Shown here: positions 7,979 to 14,202 of the stretch, piece after piece | How positions within the stretch are numbered: position 1 is the first letter of the stretch | How the letters are laid out: every line of letters begins with the position of its first letter | Source of the DNA: Pseudomonadota bacterium | GTDB lineage: Bacteria; Pseudomonadota; Alphaproteobacteria; Rickettsiales; Rickettsiaceae | Assembly: GCA_021804505.1 (NCBI GenBank) | Contig: JAJZHL010000005.1 | Coordinates: 1 to 16,784 of the forward strand | Direction of reading: 5' to 3' | DNA: 16,784 nucleotides | Notes under the pieces: model-generated | What the model saw: the letters and a program-made list of their open reading frames with translations, nothing else | The model's database searches: none | Told to the model about the DNA's origin: nothing | Position numbers and translations under genes: made by a program

Positions 7979-8113
7979 ATGAAACGTACATTTCAACCAA
8001 GCAACCTCGTTAGAAAAAGAAGACACGGCTTTAGGGCAAGAATGGCTACTGTCGGAGGAAGAGAGATATTAAGAAAGCGTAGAGCTCAAGGCAGAAGAAA
8101 GCTATCGGCTTAA
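7979..8113 (+). CDS. rpmH: 50S ribosomal protein L34
   Basis: An ORF of 44 codons encodes an L34 protein beginning [18 protein letters not shown] and ending [12 protein letters not shown]. The full family pattern is present, including the GFRARMAT and GREILRKRR segments, and the length is normal for L34. L34 is a small, very basic protein of the large ribosomal subunit. It lies directly upstream of rnpA, as in nearly all bacteria, with only 5 nt between them, under a strong promoter. It is one of only two plus-strand genes in the window. Confidence 0.98.
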   Translation: MKRTFQPSNLVRKRRHGFRARMATVGGREILRKRRAQGRRKLSA

Positions 8114-8118
8114 CCAAG

Positions 8119-8484
8119 GTGCTTATCGCATCTTTAAAAGACCAGAACGAATTTAACCTTGTTAGCAAACGAGGAAAAAAATTCCATACCTCTTATTTTA
8201 TTTTAGTGTTAGCCAAAAATTTTACTGACATCGTGTATAGTCCAATCAACACAATTTTTTTTGGTATGAAAGTTACCAAAAAATTAGGAAAAGCCGTTGT
8301 CCGCAATAAGATTAAACGACGTATTCGCCACCTGATGAGACTAATAAGTAAAGTCCCCTCATTTAATTGCTATAACTGGGGTATAACCATTATACCAAAA
8401 AAAGGCTTCGACAAAGTACAATTTTCTGTTTTGTTGAACGAACTGCAGAGTATTCTGCAAGGCCTCTTAAGTAATCAACGATAA
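8119..8484 (+). CDS. rnpA: Ribonuclease P protein component
   Basis: This 121-residue basic protein assists the catalytic RNA of RNase P in maturing tRNA 5' ends. The family signature is KAVVRNKIKRRIRHLMR (about 58-74), preceded by FFGMKVTKKLGK and followed by a helical C-terminus with IIPKKGFD. The start is a GTG 5 nt after the rpmH stop. No ATG lies in frame between them and no separate Shine-Dalgarno sequence fits, so the gene is probably translated by coupling to rpmH. Length and sequence look typically rickettsial. Confidence 0.95.
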   Translation: MLIASLKDQNEFNLVSKRGKKFHTSYFILVLAKNFTDIVYSPINTIFFGMKVTKKLGKAVVRNKIKRRIRHLMRLISKVPSFNCYNWGITIIPKKGFDKVQFSVLLNELQSILQGLLSNQR

Positions 8485-8533
8485 GCTCTCTTAGAATTTA
8501 TGATAAGGAGTACTGTAACTAGCGATCTTGACC

Positions 8534-8761
8534 CTAGGAAGCTAGGCTACGTATTTCATTGACAGGCAAGCCGGTCATTTTAGATATTACTTCAATAAAA
8601 CTGCCAGTTTTCAACATCATTCTAATGATTCTAGCCTCACCAATTTCGATACCTTGATCTATATATTTTTCTGCAATAGTTCTCATAATGTTATCCTTCT
8701 CTTCTTCAGGTAAATAATAGACTTTCTGCAAAAATCGCTCCTTGCTTAGGAATTTGAAGGA
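8534..8761 (-). pseudogene. C-terminal remnant of an Rpn-family PD-(D/E)XK nuclease/transposase
   Basis: The translated fragment contains YLPEEEKDNIMRTIAEKYID, then QGIEIGEARIIRMMLKTG and a short helix ending TGLPVNEIRSL. I recognise this as the tail of the Rpn family (recombination-promoting nuclease, PDDEXK_2), which is abundant and often decayed in Rickettsiaceae. The catalytic N-terminal two thirds are missing. In frame, the sequence upstream (reading FLSKERFLQ) soon runs into unrelated residues and a TAA at 8789-8791. Only a TTG is available as a start, without a ribosome-binding site. It is convergent to rnpA, with 49 nt between them. A free-standing 65-aa gene is possible but unlikely. 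Confidence 0.7.
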
Positions 8762-8783
8762 GACTCGAAACCTCGATCCGCAG

Positions 8784-8828
8784 CGTACTTAAATGACGCA
8801 AGCGATTCGAGTATCGAATCAACGTACG
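8784..8828. repeat. Palindromic intergenic repeat
   Basis: The centre is GATTCGA-GTA-TCGAATC (8804-8820), a perfect 7-bp inverted repeat. Outer arms CGTAC (8784-8788) and GTACG (8824-8828) also pair. The adjoining sequence (about 8762-8788) resembles dispersed palindromic repeats I associate with rickettsial genomes; that is recall, not a search. Confidence 0.5.
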
Positions 8829-8928
8829 AAGGGCCAGCAGAAGTAGGGTTTGGAAAGGGGACTAATGAATTTTATGCTAACTAAACTTATTATATATAGA
8901 ATAAGTTTAGTAGGTCTCAGTCGTACGT
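8822..8928. repeat. 107-bp element bounded by 8-bp inverted repeats, with inner hairpin
   Basis: ACGTACGA (8822-8829) and TCGTACGT (8921-8928) are exact reverse complements and bracket a non-coding segment. Inside is a perfect 12-bp hairpin (8880-8891 with 8900-8911). The hairpin lies just downstream of the serine hydrolase stop and may act as its transcription end, although no T-run follows on the minus strand. A small non-autonomous element is the alternative. Confidence 0.4.
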
Positions 8929-8936
8929 GTAATTTA

Positions 8937-10133
8937 CTATTTATCCTCTATAACGCTGCTAACGATCGCATTGCGGAAATATACTATATCTAATTTATTC
9001 TCCTTGTACTCTTCTGCTTTTTTATCCTGTTCTGGATCAGGAATATTAATTGATACGTTACTCAATATAGCAAAATAGAAATCTTTAGATGGAATATAGC
9101 CAGCTTCACTTCTAACACCAAAAGCACCACTTCTGTTACCCCCAGAGTGACCAATCATAACATTTTTATTATCCAATTCTTCTATAAAAATTCCATAACC
9201 TGTATATGTTTTATAAGGTTTTTTACTATTAGGATTGATACTAAAATATTTAGTAGTCATAAGCTTATACGATTTATCTGTTAATACCTTTCCACCATGC
9301 AGCGCTTTATACCATTTGATAAGATCATAGCTGCTTGAAATAATTCCTTTATCCGCACAAGGCACAAGGACAAAACCAGCCCCTACTTGAGTGAATATTG
9401 GCTTTTTAGCAACTGAGTCCACAAAAAACCTTAATGGATAGTTAGCGGTATATAAATTCTCTTCTACTAAACGTGCTTCTTGCAAAGATGCTAAATGAGT
9501 TTCCCGCATATCTAGAGGTATGAAAAATTCCTCTTGTAAAAAGGTGGCTAGATCCTTTTTACTAACCTTCTCAATAATCATCCCGAGTAAGATAAAATTA
9601 CTATTGCTATATTTATATCTGGTGCCAGTAGTTATCGCTAAAGGCTTACTGACGATATATTTCATTATCGCTTGGTTAATTTCCGCGCGTGTCATGTATA
9701 GACTTAATTTAACGTTAGAACTATACTCCGCAATCCCGCTACTATGGGTTAACAAATTATGTATTGTAACTCTGCGTGCCCAACTTGGCAAAGCCCCATT
9801 TGGCCAATCTTCTTTATGCAAATATTTATCAATAGTATCATGTACCTTCAAAAGCCCCTGATCTTGTAACCTTAAAATTGCAGCAGCAGTTATAGGTTTG
9901 GTAGCCGATGCAATCGGCATTTCTTGATCAGGCCTTAAATTCTCTCCATATAATGAAAATACCCCCCTAGCTCCAACCATTAAATTTTTCTGTCCATTCG
10001 CAAAAACAAAGGTGGCATTAAGGAAATGATGCGAGATATAGTACTCAACAGCACTTTTTACTCTCACCTGTAGATCGGCAAAACATATGGTACCACGTAA
10101 TAATATAATGAATAATAAAAAATAATATCTCAT
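8937..10133 (-). CDS. Secreted serine hydrolase of the beta-lactamase/PBP (S12) family
   Basis: This 398-residue protein has an N-terminal signal peptide (hydrophobic residues 3-18, likely cleaved after CFA at 19), so it should act in the periplasm or outside the cell. The three motifs of the class C beta-lactamase/D-Ala-D-Ala carboxypeptidase fold are present: SATK (76-79, nucleophile Ser76), YSN (175-177) and HSGG (329-332). Family members include DD-carboxypeptidases, esterases and D-aminopeptidases; the substrate cannot be told from sequence and a true beta-lactamase is only one possibility. Its ATG overlaps the aspS TGA by 4 nt (ATGA), so translation is coupled to aspS, an odd partner with no obvious functional link. 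Confidence 0.9.
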   Translation of the reverse strand: MRYYFLLFIILLRGTICFADLQVRVKSAVEYYISHHFLNATFVFANGQKNLMVGARGVFSLYGENLRPDQEMPIASATKPITAAAILRLQDQGLLKVHDTIDKYLHKEDWPNGALPSWARRVTIHNLLTHSSGIAEYSSNVKLSLYMTRAEINQAIMKYIVSKPLAITTGTRYKYSNSNFILLGMIIEKVSKKDLATFLQEEFFIPLDMRETHLASLQEARLVEENLYTANYPLRFFVDSVAKKPIFTQVGAGFVLVPCADKGIISSSYDLIKWYKALHGGKVLTDKSYKLMTTKYFSINPNSKKPYKTYTGYGIFIEELDNKNVMIGHSGGNRSGAFGVRSEAGYIPSKDFYFAILSNVSINIPDPEQDKKAEEYKENKLDIVYFRNAIVSSVIEDK

Positions 10134-11947
10134 GGCACGTTCTTCATTTGTAGTTTATTTTTAAGGGACGGCGATAAATTAATATTTAGCTCCCTTAACG
10201 CTTTTTCATCAACATAATTAGGAGCGCCCATTAGCAAATCCTCTGCTTGCTGATTAAATGGAAATGCGATAACTTCCCTAATATTAGTTGAATTGGTCAG
10301 TAACATAATAATCCTATCAATTCCCGGTGCTATCCCACCGTGCGGGGGTGCACCAAATTTAAACGCTCTGATCATCCCACCAAACCTTTGGTCGACCACT
10401 TCTTGTGAATACCCAACAATTTCAAATGCCTTATACATTATCTCAGGTTTATGGTTTCTTATAGCTCCACTAGAAAGCTCTACTCCATTACAGACTATAT
10501 CATACTGAAAGGCCTTAATAGCAAGGAGCTCCTCAGTAGTTTTCGCTGCCTCTAAAACCTCCATACCACCTTGCGGCATAGAAAATGGATTATGGCTAAA
10601 ATCAATCTTACCTGTTTGCTCATTTAATTCATAAAATGGAAAATCAGTAATCCAACAAAACTCAAAACGATCTTTTTCAATTAGGTTTAGCTCTTCCCCA
10701 AGTCTAGTTCTAACTTTACCAGCTAGCTTCGACGCTTTCTCAATTTTATCACTAGTAAAGAAAACTGCATCACCATTTTGTAAATTTGCTAGAGTTTTTA
10801 AATCACCTAGTTGCTTTTCTGTCAAAAATTTAACGATTGGCCCCTTAGCTGTACCGTCCTCAAGAAACTGAATATAACCAAGACCACTGGCACCTTCCAA
10901 CGTTGCAAATTCACCCATTTTATCGAAAAAACTGCGTGGCAGGCTCGAAGCCTTCGGAGCAGGAATTGCCCTAACAACTGCACCTTTCTTAATATTTTCT
11001 TTAAAAATAGTAAAATCAGATTCTGCAAATAATTCCGTTACATCTGCAATAATAATTGGATTACGCAGATCAGGTTTATCAGACCCATATTTTAACATGG
11101 ATTCATCATATGGAATTCTAACAAAAGGTGTTTTTGAAACTCTCTTGTCTCCGAATTTGGTAAAAATTTCATACATTATTGGTTCTATAGTACTAAACAG
11201 CTCGTCCTGAGTTACAAAGGACATTTCTATGTCTAGCTGATAAAACTCACCTGGTGACCTATCTGCTCTTGCATCTTCATCTCTAAAGCAAGGCGCTATT
11301 TGGAAATAGCGATCAAAGCCAGACACCATAAGTAGCTGCTTAAACTGTTGTGGAGCTTGAGGTAGCGCATAAAATTTACCTGGATGCAACCTACTTGGCA
11401 CAAGGAAATCCCTTGCACCTTCAGGAGAGCTAGCTGTCAGTATTGGTGTTTGAAACTCAGTGAAGCCTTGTTTTGACATTACATGGCGAATATGCGCAAT
11501 AACCTGAGACCGGAGCATGATGTTATTATGAAGCTTCTCTCTTCTTAGGTCCAAAAAACGGTACCGTAGCCTTGTTTCTTCAGGCGCTTCTTGCTCTGAA
11601 TTTACTGCCAGCGGCAACGCCTCGGCCCCCGATTCTATAATCAGCTCTGCAACCGATATCTCAATTTTACCCGTAGCAAGCAGGTCATTTACTGTTTCTT
11701 GTGTTCTTGCTACCACCTGTCCAACAATGGTTATTACTGTTTCATATTTTAAATGACTAGCCTCTTCCATCAATGGCATATTTTGGTCAGTAAACACCAA
11801 TTGGGTGATACCAAAATGATCCCGGATGTCTATGAATACTAGATTCCCATGATCTCTTCTTCTATGAACCCAGCCTGATAACTTGACTGTCTGTCCTACA
11901 TGGTTTAATTGCAATTCACTACAATTATGCGTCCTATATTTATGCAT
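10130..11947 (-). CDS. aspS: Aspartyl-tRNA synthetase
   Basis: This 605-residue bacterial-type class II synthetase charges tRNA-Asp with aspartate. It has an N-terminal OB-fold anticodon-binding domain (about 1-110, with [12 protein letters not shown] at 25-36), the catalytic core with [11 protein letters not shown] (197-207), motif 2 [10 protein letters not shown] (221-230), a bacterial GAD insertion (about 285-430) and motif 3 [14 protein letters not shown] (532-545). His33 occupies the position of Pseudomonas aeruginosa His31, typical of non-discriminating enzymes that also charge tRNA-Asn and rely on GatCAB; E. coli has Leu there. This dual specificity is inferred. The upstream leader has a consensus TATAAT. 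Confidence 0.97.
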   Translation of the reverse strand: MHKYRTHNCSELQLNHVGQTVKLSGWVHRRRDHGNLVFIDIRDHFGITQLVFTDQNMPLMEEASHLKYETVITIVGQVVARTQETVNDLLATGKIEISVAELIIESGAEALPLAVNSEQEAPEETRLRYRFLDLRREKLHNNIMLRSQVIAHIRHVMSKQGFTEFQTPILTASSPEGARDFLVPSRLHPGKFYALPQAPQQFKQLLMVSGFDRYFQIAPCFRDEDARADRSPGEFYQLDIEMSFVTQDELFSTIEPIMYEIFTKFGDKRVSKTPFVRIPYDESMLKYGSDKPDLRNPIIIADVTELFAESDFTIFKENIKKGAVVRAIPAPKASSLPRSFFDKMGEFATLEGASGLGYIQFLEDGTAKGPIVKFLTEKQLGDLKTLANLQNGDAVFFTSDKIEKASKLAGKVRTRLGEELNLIEKDRFEFCWITDFPFYELNEQTGKIDFSHNPFSMPQGGMEVLEAAKTTEELLAIKAFQYDIVCNGVELSSGAIRNHKPEIMYKAFEIVGYSQEVVDQRFGGMIRAFKFGAPPHGGIAPGIDRIIMLLTNSTNIREVIAFPFNQQAEDLLMGAPNYVDEKALRELNINLSPSLKNKLQMKNVP

Positions 11948-11964
11948 CTTAAAATAATTATCCT

Positions 11965-11970
11965 ATTATA
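11965..11970 (-). promoter_or_regulatory. -10 box of the aspS promoter
   Basis: A perfect TATAAT lies on the minus strand 17 nt upstream of the aspS start codon. No good -35 is found at 16-18 nt, so the call rests on the -10 alone. Confidence 0.45.
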
Positions 11971-12012
11971 TGTTTTTACAATAACTGCTGGCAGTCAGCC
12001 TGAATGCCCCAC

Positions 12013-12147
12013 TTGTCATACTGAATTTACTTCAGAATCTTGATCTCACACCTTGCTGCGGCTGGGTTCCAGGATCGTTACACACTAGATTCCTGCCTAC
12101 ACAGAAATGACAATAGACCTGGTTCCACAGCATAGCTAAAATGACAA
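12013..12147. repeat. Degenerate dispersed repeat between aspS and the 510-aa gene
   Basis: The segment begins TTGTCAT (12013-12019) and has the inverse ATGACAA at 12107-12113 and again at 12141-12147. Between them are a small hairpin (CTGAA/TTCAG near 12020-12034) and GGTTCC phrases that recur at 12065 and 12121. AATGACAATAGA occurs twice, about 34 nt apart. No ORF is present. This looks like a decayed palindromic intergenic repeat with a partial second copy; it accounts for most of the 368-bp gene-free stretch 11948-12315. Confidence 0.5.
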
Positions 12148-12192
12148 TAGAAATGCCTATAGGTATACAGAAAATACGCCTTTTACGCAATG

Positions 12193-12226
12193 AAAAAATG
12201 CTCTGATAGTACTATACCAGAGCATT
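12193..12226 (-). terminator. Rho-independent terminator of the 510-aa gene
   Basis: On the minus strand a perfect 9-bp stem, AATGCTCTG/CAGAGCATT with a 12-nt loop, is followed directly by a T-run (TTTTTT counting the end of the stem). It lies about 90 nt beyond the stop at 12316. Confidence 0.8.
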
Positions 12227-12298
12227 ATATTAGCATTAATAGCAGATATGGATTTTTTTGATAATTTTTAATAACTTTGACAAAAATAATGGGGGAAA

Positions 12299-12314
12299 AC
12301 TCTGAAAACAGAGT
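12299..12314 (-). terminator. Small hairpin directly after the 510-aa gene stop
   Basis: ACTCTG-TTTT-CAGAGT followed by TTTTCCCCC on the minus strand begins 1 nt after the stop codon. The 6-bp stem is weak, so it is a possible first, leaky terminator ahead of the stronger one. The two stems share the CTCTG/CAGAG core. Confidence 0.4.
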
Positions 12315-12315
12315 A

Positions 12316-13848
12316 TCATCTTTTTCTCTCACCACTCGCTGCTGTCTTAGCTTCAGCCTCTCTTCTTCTTTTAAATGCAGCAACCTTGCTTTCCACCACT
12401 TTAGTTCCTTCTATTTTATGTTCCACCTTACCATCTGGTGACACGATCAATTGCGCGTTTTTTCCAAGACGCTCTCCAGCCTCTTTATCAACAGATTGCA
12501 ATAACTTGCCAGATAAATGGCGTTCCGCAAATGTCTTGTCTTCCCCTCTTACCTTTGTTGCCTTTTGTAAATTTTCTTCACTAAAAACATATTCGTCAAA
12601 ACTGTCAGGGTTAATATTCCTAATAGCTAATAATTGTACGGTAGACATCTTTCTTAGGGTTTCTGGTTTCACTTTATATAAGCCAGCATTTTGATCAACT
12701 TCTTCTATTGCTTTATCAATAAATAACTTTTCTAAAAGTTTCTCTGATTTAACTTTTTCATTATTAACATCCAAAAATAATGCTATTCTTCCGGCAATCC
12801 CTGATAGATAGGAGTCATTTATCCCATAGCGAGCAAGTTTTTCTTCAAATTTCTTCACTTCTTCTGGCCCTACTATTTTTTGAGTATAAAGCTCACCTTT
12901 ATACTCTCTGGCAAGCTTACCAGATCCCTTAAGTATTGCCGCAAACCCTTCAGGATCTAGCCCTATTAAACTTGTTAATTGCTTATCTGTCAGCTTATCC
13001 ATTAACTTTGGATTGCCTGCATAGGCAAGTTCCGTATCTTTACCCTTGAGGGGGGATTTACTGAAAAAGATTGCTCCTTCTTTACCTAAATCAGTTACAG
13101 TGGCAGGATTAAATGGCCTGATTTGCTCCTCGCTAAAACCCAAGCTTTTTAAGCTCTCTGCATCAAGTTGTTGCTCAGCTATGAACTGCATCACCCGTTC
13201 CCCTATCTCAGTATTACTAAGCTGGTTATCCTGAATTATTTTATTAATATTTTCCATTCTAATCGAATCGAGAAGCCTCGGCAAACTACCGTCCCTATTA
13301 CTCAATTCTACAGAATTACTACTAAAGCCTTTCTCTGGCTTTGCCTTAGTAAGATTTTGTGCCATATTTTCTATAACAAGCTGCCTATTATTACGTAAAT
13401 AGTTTATATCTAACGCCGATAATTCTCTCTCTATTGTTGAACGAAGTGCCTCTTGCCATGAGATTGTGAGGTTAGTAGCCTTTTCAAAGACCTTCATTGC
13501 TTTATTGATAATATCTTCTCTATCGACTTTAGCTTTCTCTGCGTCTTTTACTAGTCTTGAAAAAACCTTATCATCTTTAAATAATTCGTCAAACTTATCA
13601 TCTCGCAACTTTCGTAAATTTAGCAATTGTCTACCAGTAAAGCCCATAGCTTGCTCAGCAGTAATAACCCCGCTTTTGAACTGACGGTTTTGATTCCATG
13701 ATGAGATATCGATAGAAAGAATTTCTTTAGCTTCATCAGCACTTACATTTGCTGCAATGATAAACTTTAATATTTTATCCGCACGTTCTTGATACTCTTG
13801 TTTCTTTTCTTCTTCTGTTTCTACTTGTTCATTACCTTGTTTAGCCAT
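12316..13848 (-). CDS. Unrecognised repeat protein (510 aa), paralogue of the 773-aa neighbour
   Basis: I do not recognise this family. The protein is hydrophilic and helical, without signal peptide, membrane segment or catalytic motif. A motif of about 22 residues recurs at 69-90 (FTGRQLLNLRKLRDDKFDEL), 286-306 (LTDKQLTSLIGLDPEGFAAI) and 401-422 (MSTVQLLAIRNINPDSFDEY). A second motif, LSALDINYLRNN followed by IENMAQNL, lies at 143-166. Residues about 202-320 nearly repeat residues 578-698 of the paralogue, including LSNTEIGERVMQFIAE. The last 20 residues carry net charge about +5 (KRRRE to GERKR), a feature of many type IV secretion substrates. The ATG has AGGAGA 6 nt upstream. Promoter and leader are shared with the paralogue. 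A secreted effector role is inference. Confidence 0.85.
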   Translation of the reverse strand: MAKQGNEQVETEEEKKQEYQERADKILKFIIAANVSADEAKEILSIDISSWNQNRQFKSGVITAEQAMGFTGRQLLNLRKLRDDKFDELFKDDKVFSRLVKDAEKAKVDREDIINKAMKVFEKATNLTISWQEALRSTIERELSALDINYLRNNRQLVIENMAQNLTKAKPEKGFSSNSVELSNRDGSLPRLLDSIRMENINKIIQDNQLSNTEIGERVMQFIAEQQLDAESLKSLGFSEEQIRPFNPATVTDLGKEGAIFFSKSPLKGKDTELAYAGNPKLMDKLTDKQLTSLIGLDPEGFAAILKGSGKLAREYKGELYTQKIVGPEEVKKFEEKLARYGINDSYLSGIAGRIALFLDVNNEKVKSEKLLEKLFIDKAIEEVDQNAGLYKVKPETLRKMSTVQLLAIRNINPDSFDEYVFSEENLQKATKVRGEDKTFAERHLSGKLLQSVDKEAGERLGKNAQLIVSPDGKVEHKIEGTKVVESKVAAFKRRREAEAKTAASGERKR

Positions 13849-13854
13849 AATACT

Positions 13855-13912
13855 TCTCCTGTTCTTGTTCGTTGTAACTAAAATTAAACGATAGTAGGCT
13901 GCCTCTTGTCAA
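13855..13912 (-). promoter_or_regulatory. Promoter and leader of the 510-aa gene, conserved with its paralogue
   Basis: TTGACA (13907-13912) and TTTAAT (13883-13888) are 18 nt apart on the minus strand; the leader ends in an AGGAGA ribosome-binding site (13855-13860). TTTTGTTTGACA, ATCGTTTAAT and AACAAGAACAGGAGAA are identical in the leader of the 773-aa gene, with the same spacing. Confidence 0.8.
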
Positions 13913-14105
13913 ACAAAATAAACTTATAAGTTGAAAGAAATTAGCTTGTGTGGGATAAATAGGTAATTGTGATTAAATGCTAGTCTGGCCTTTGCCTGCC
14001 TAGCGTATATGTGGGCAGCAAGAATTTATTGCAGGATCAATGCTAACATTCTTTAGACTAGGTTCTAGCCTTAGCAGGAACAAGAAAAGGGGTATAGGGA
14101 TAATA

Positions 14106-14144
14106 GGAGAGGATAGACTAAGGAGAGGATAGACTAAGGAGAGG
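14106..14144. repeat. Tandem repeat of 16 bp, 2.4 copies
   Basis: GGAGAGGATAGACTAA is repeated exactly at 14106-14121 and 14122-14137 and begins a third time at 14138-14144, running into the stem of the adjacent hairpin. It is non-coding. The rest of the 354-bp gap 13849-14202, apart from the promoter of the 510-aa gene, shows only a weak CTAGTCT/AGACTAG inverted pair (13980-13986, 14055-14061). Confidence 0.8.
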
Positions 14145-14176
14145 CGTGGCTCTATCTCTAGATGGCCACGCCTCTC
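14139..14176 (-). terminator. Strong GC-rich hairpin downstream of the 773-aa gene
   Basis: GAGAGGCGTGGC (14139-14150) and GCCACGCCTCTC (14165-14176) form a perfect 12-bp stem with a 14-nt loop, unusually GC-rich for this genome. It lies 26 nt beyond the stop at 14203 and so probably ends or stabilises that transcript. No T-run follows on the minus strand, so ordinary rho-independent termination is not certain. A 12-bp perfect palindrome, TTGTCATGACAA (14177-14188), abuts it. Confidence 0.55.
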
Positions 14177-14202
14177 TTGTCATGACAAATTAGTCCTCAA
14201 AC

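Noticed and set aside
7824..8113. Replication origin near rpmH-rnpA
   Set aside because: No dnaA gene and no cluster of DnaA boxes was seen; rpmH proximity alone is not evidence, and rickettsial origins are often elsewhere.
7979..8484. Serial overlap of rpmH and rnpA frames (a very long leader-overlapping RnpA)
   Set aside because: There is no start codon in the rnpA frame close upstream of 8119, and the GTG start gives a protein of normal length.
10811..11032. Overlapping 68- and 73-codon ORFs inside aspS
   Set aside because: They lie in other frames of the AspRS GAD domain, which is intact; their composition shows no independent family.
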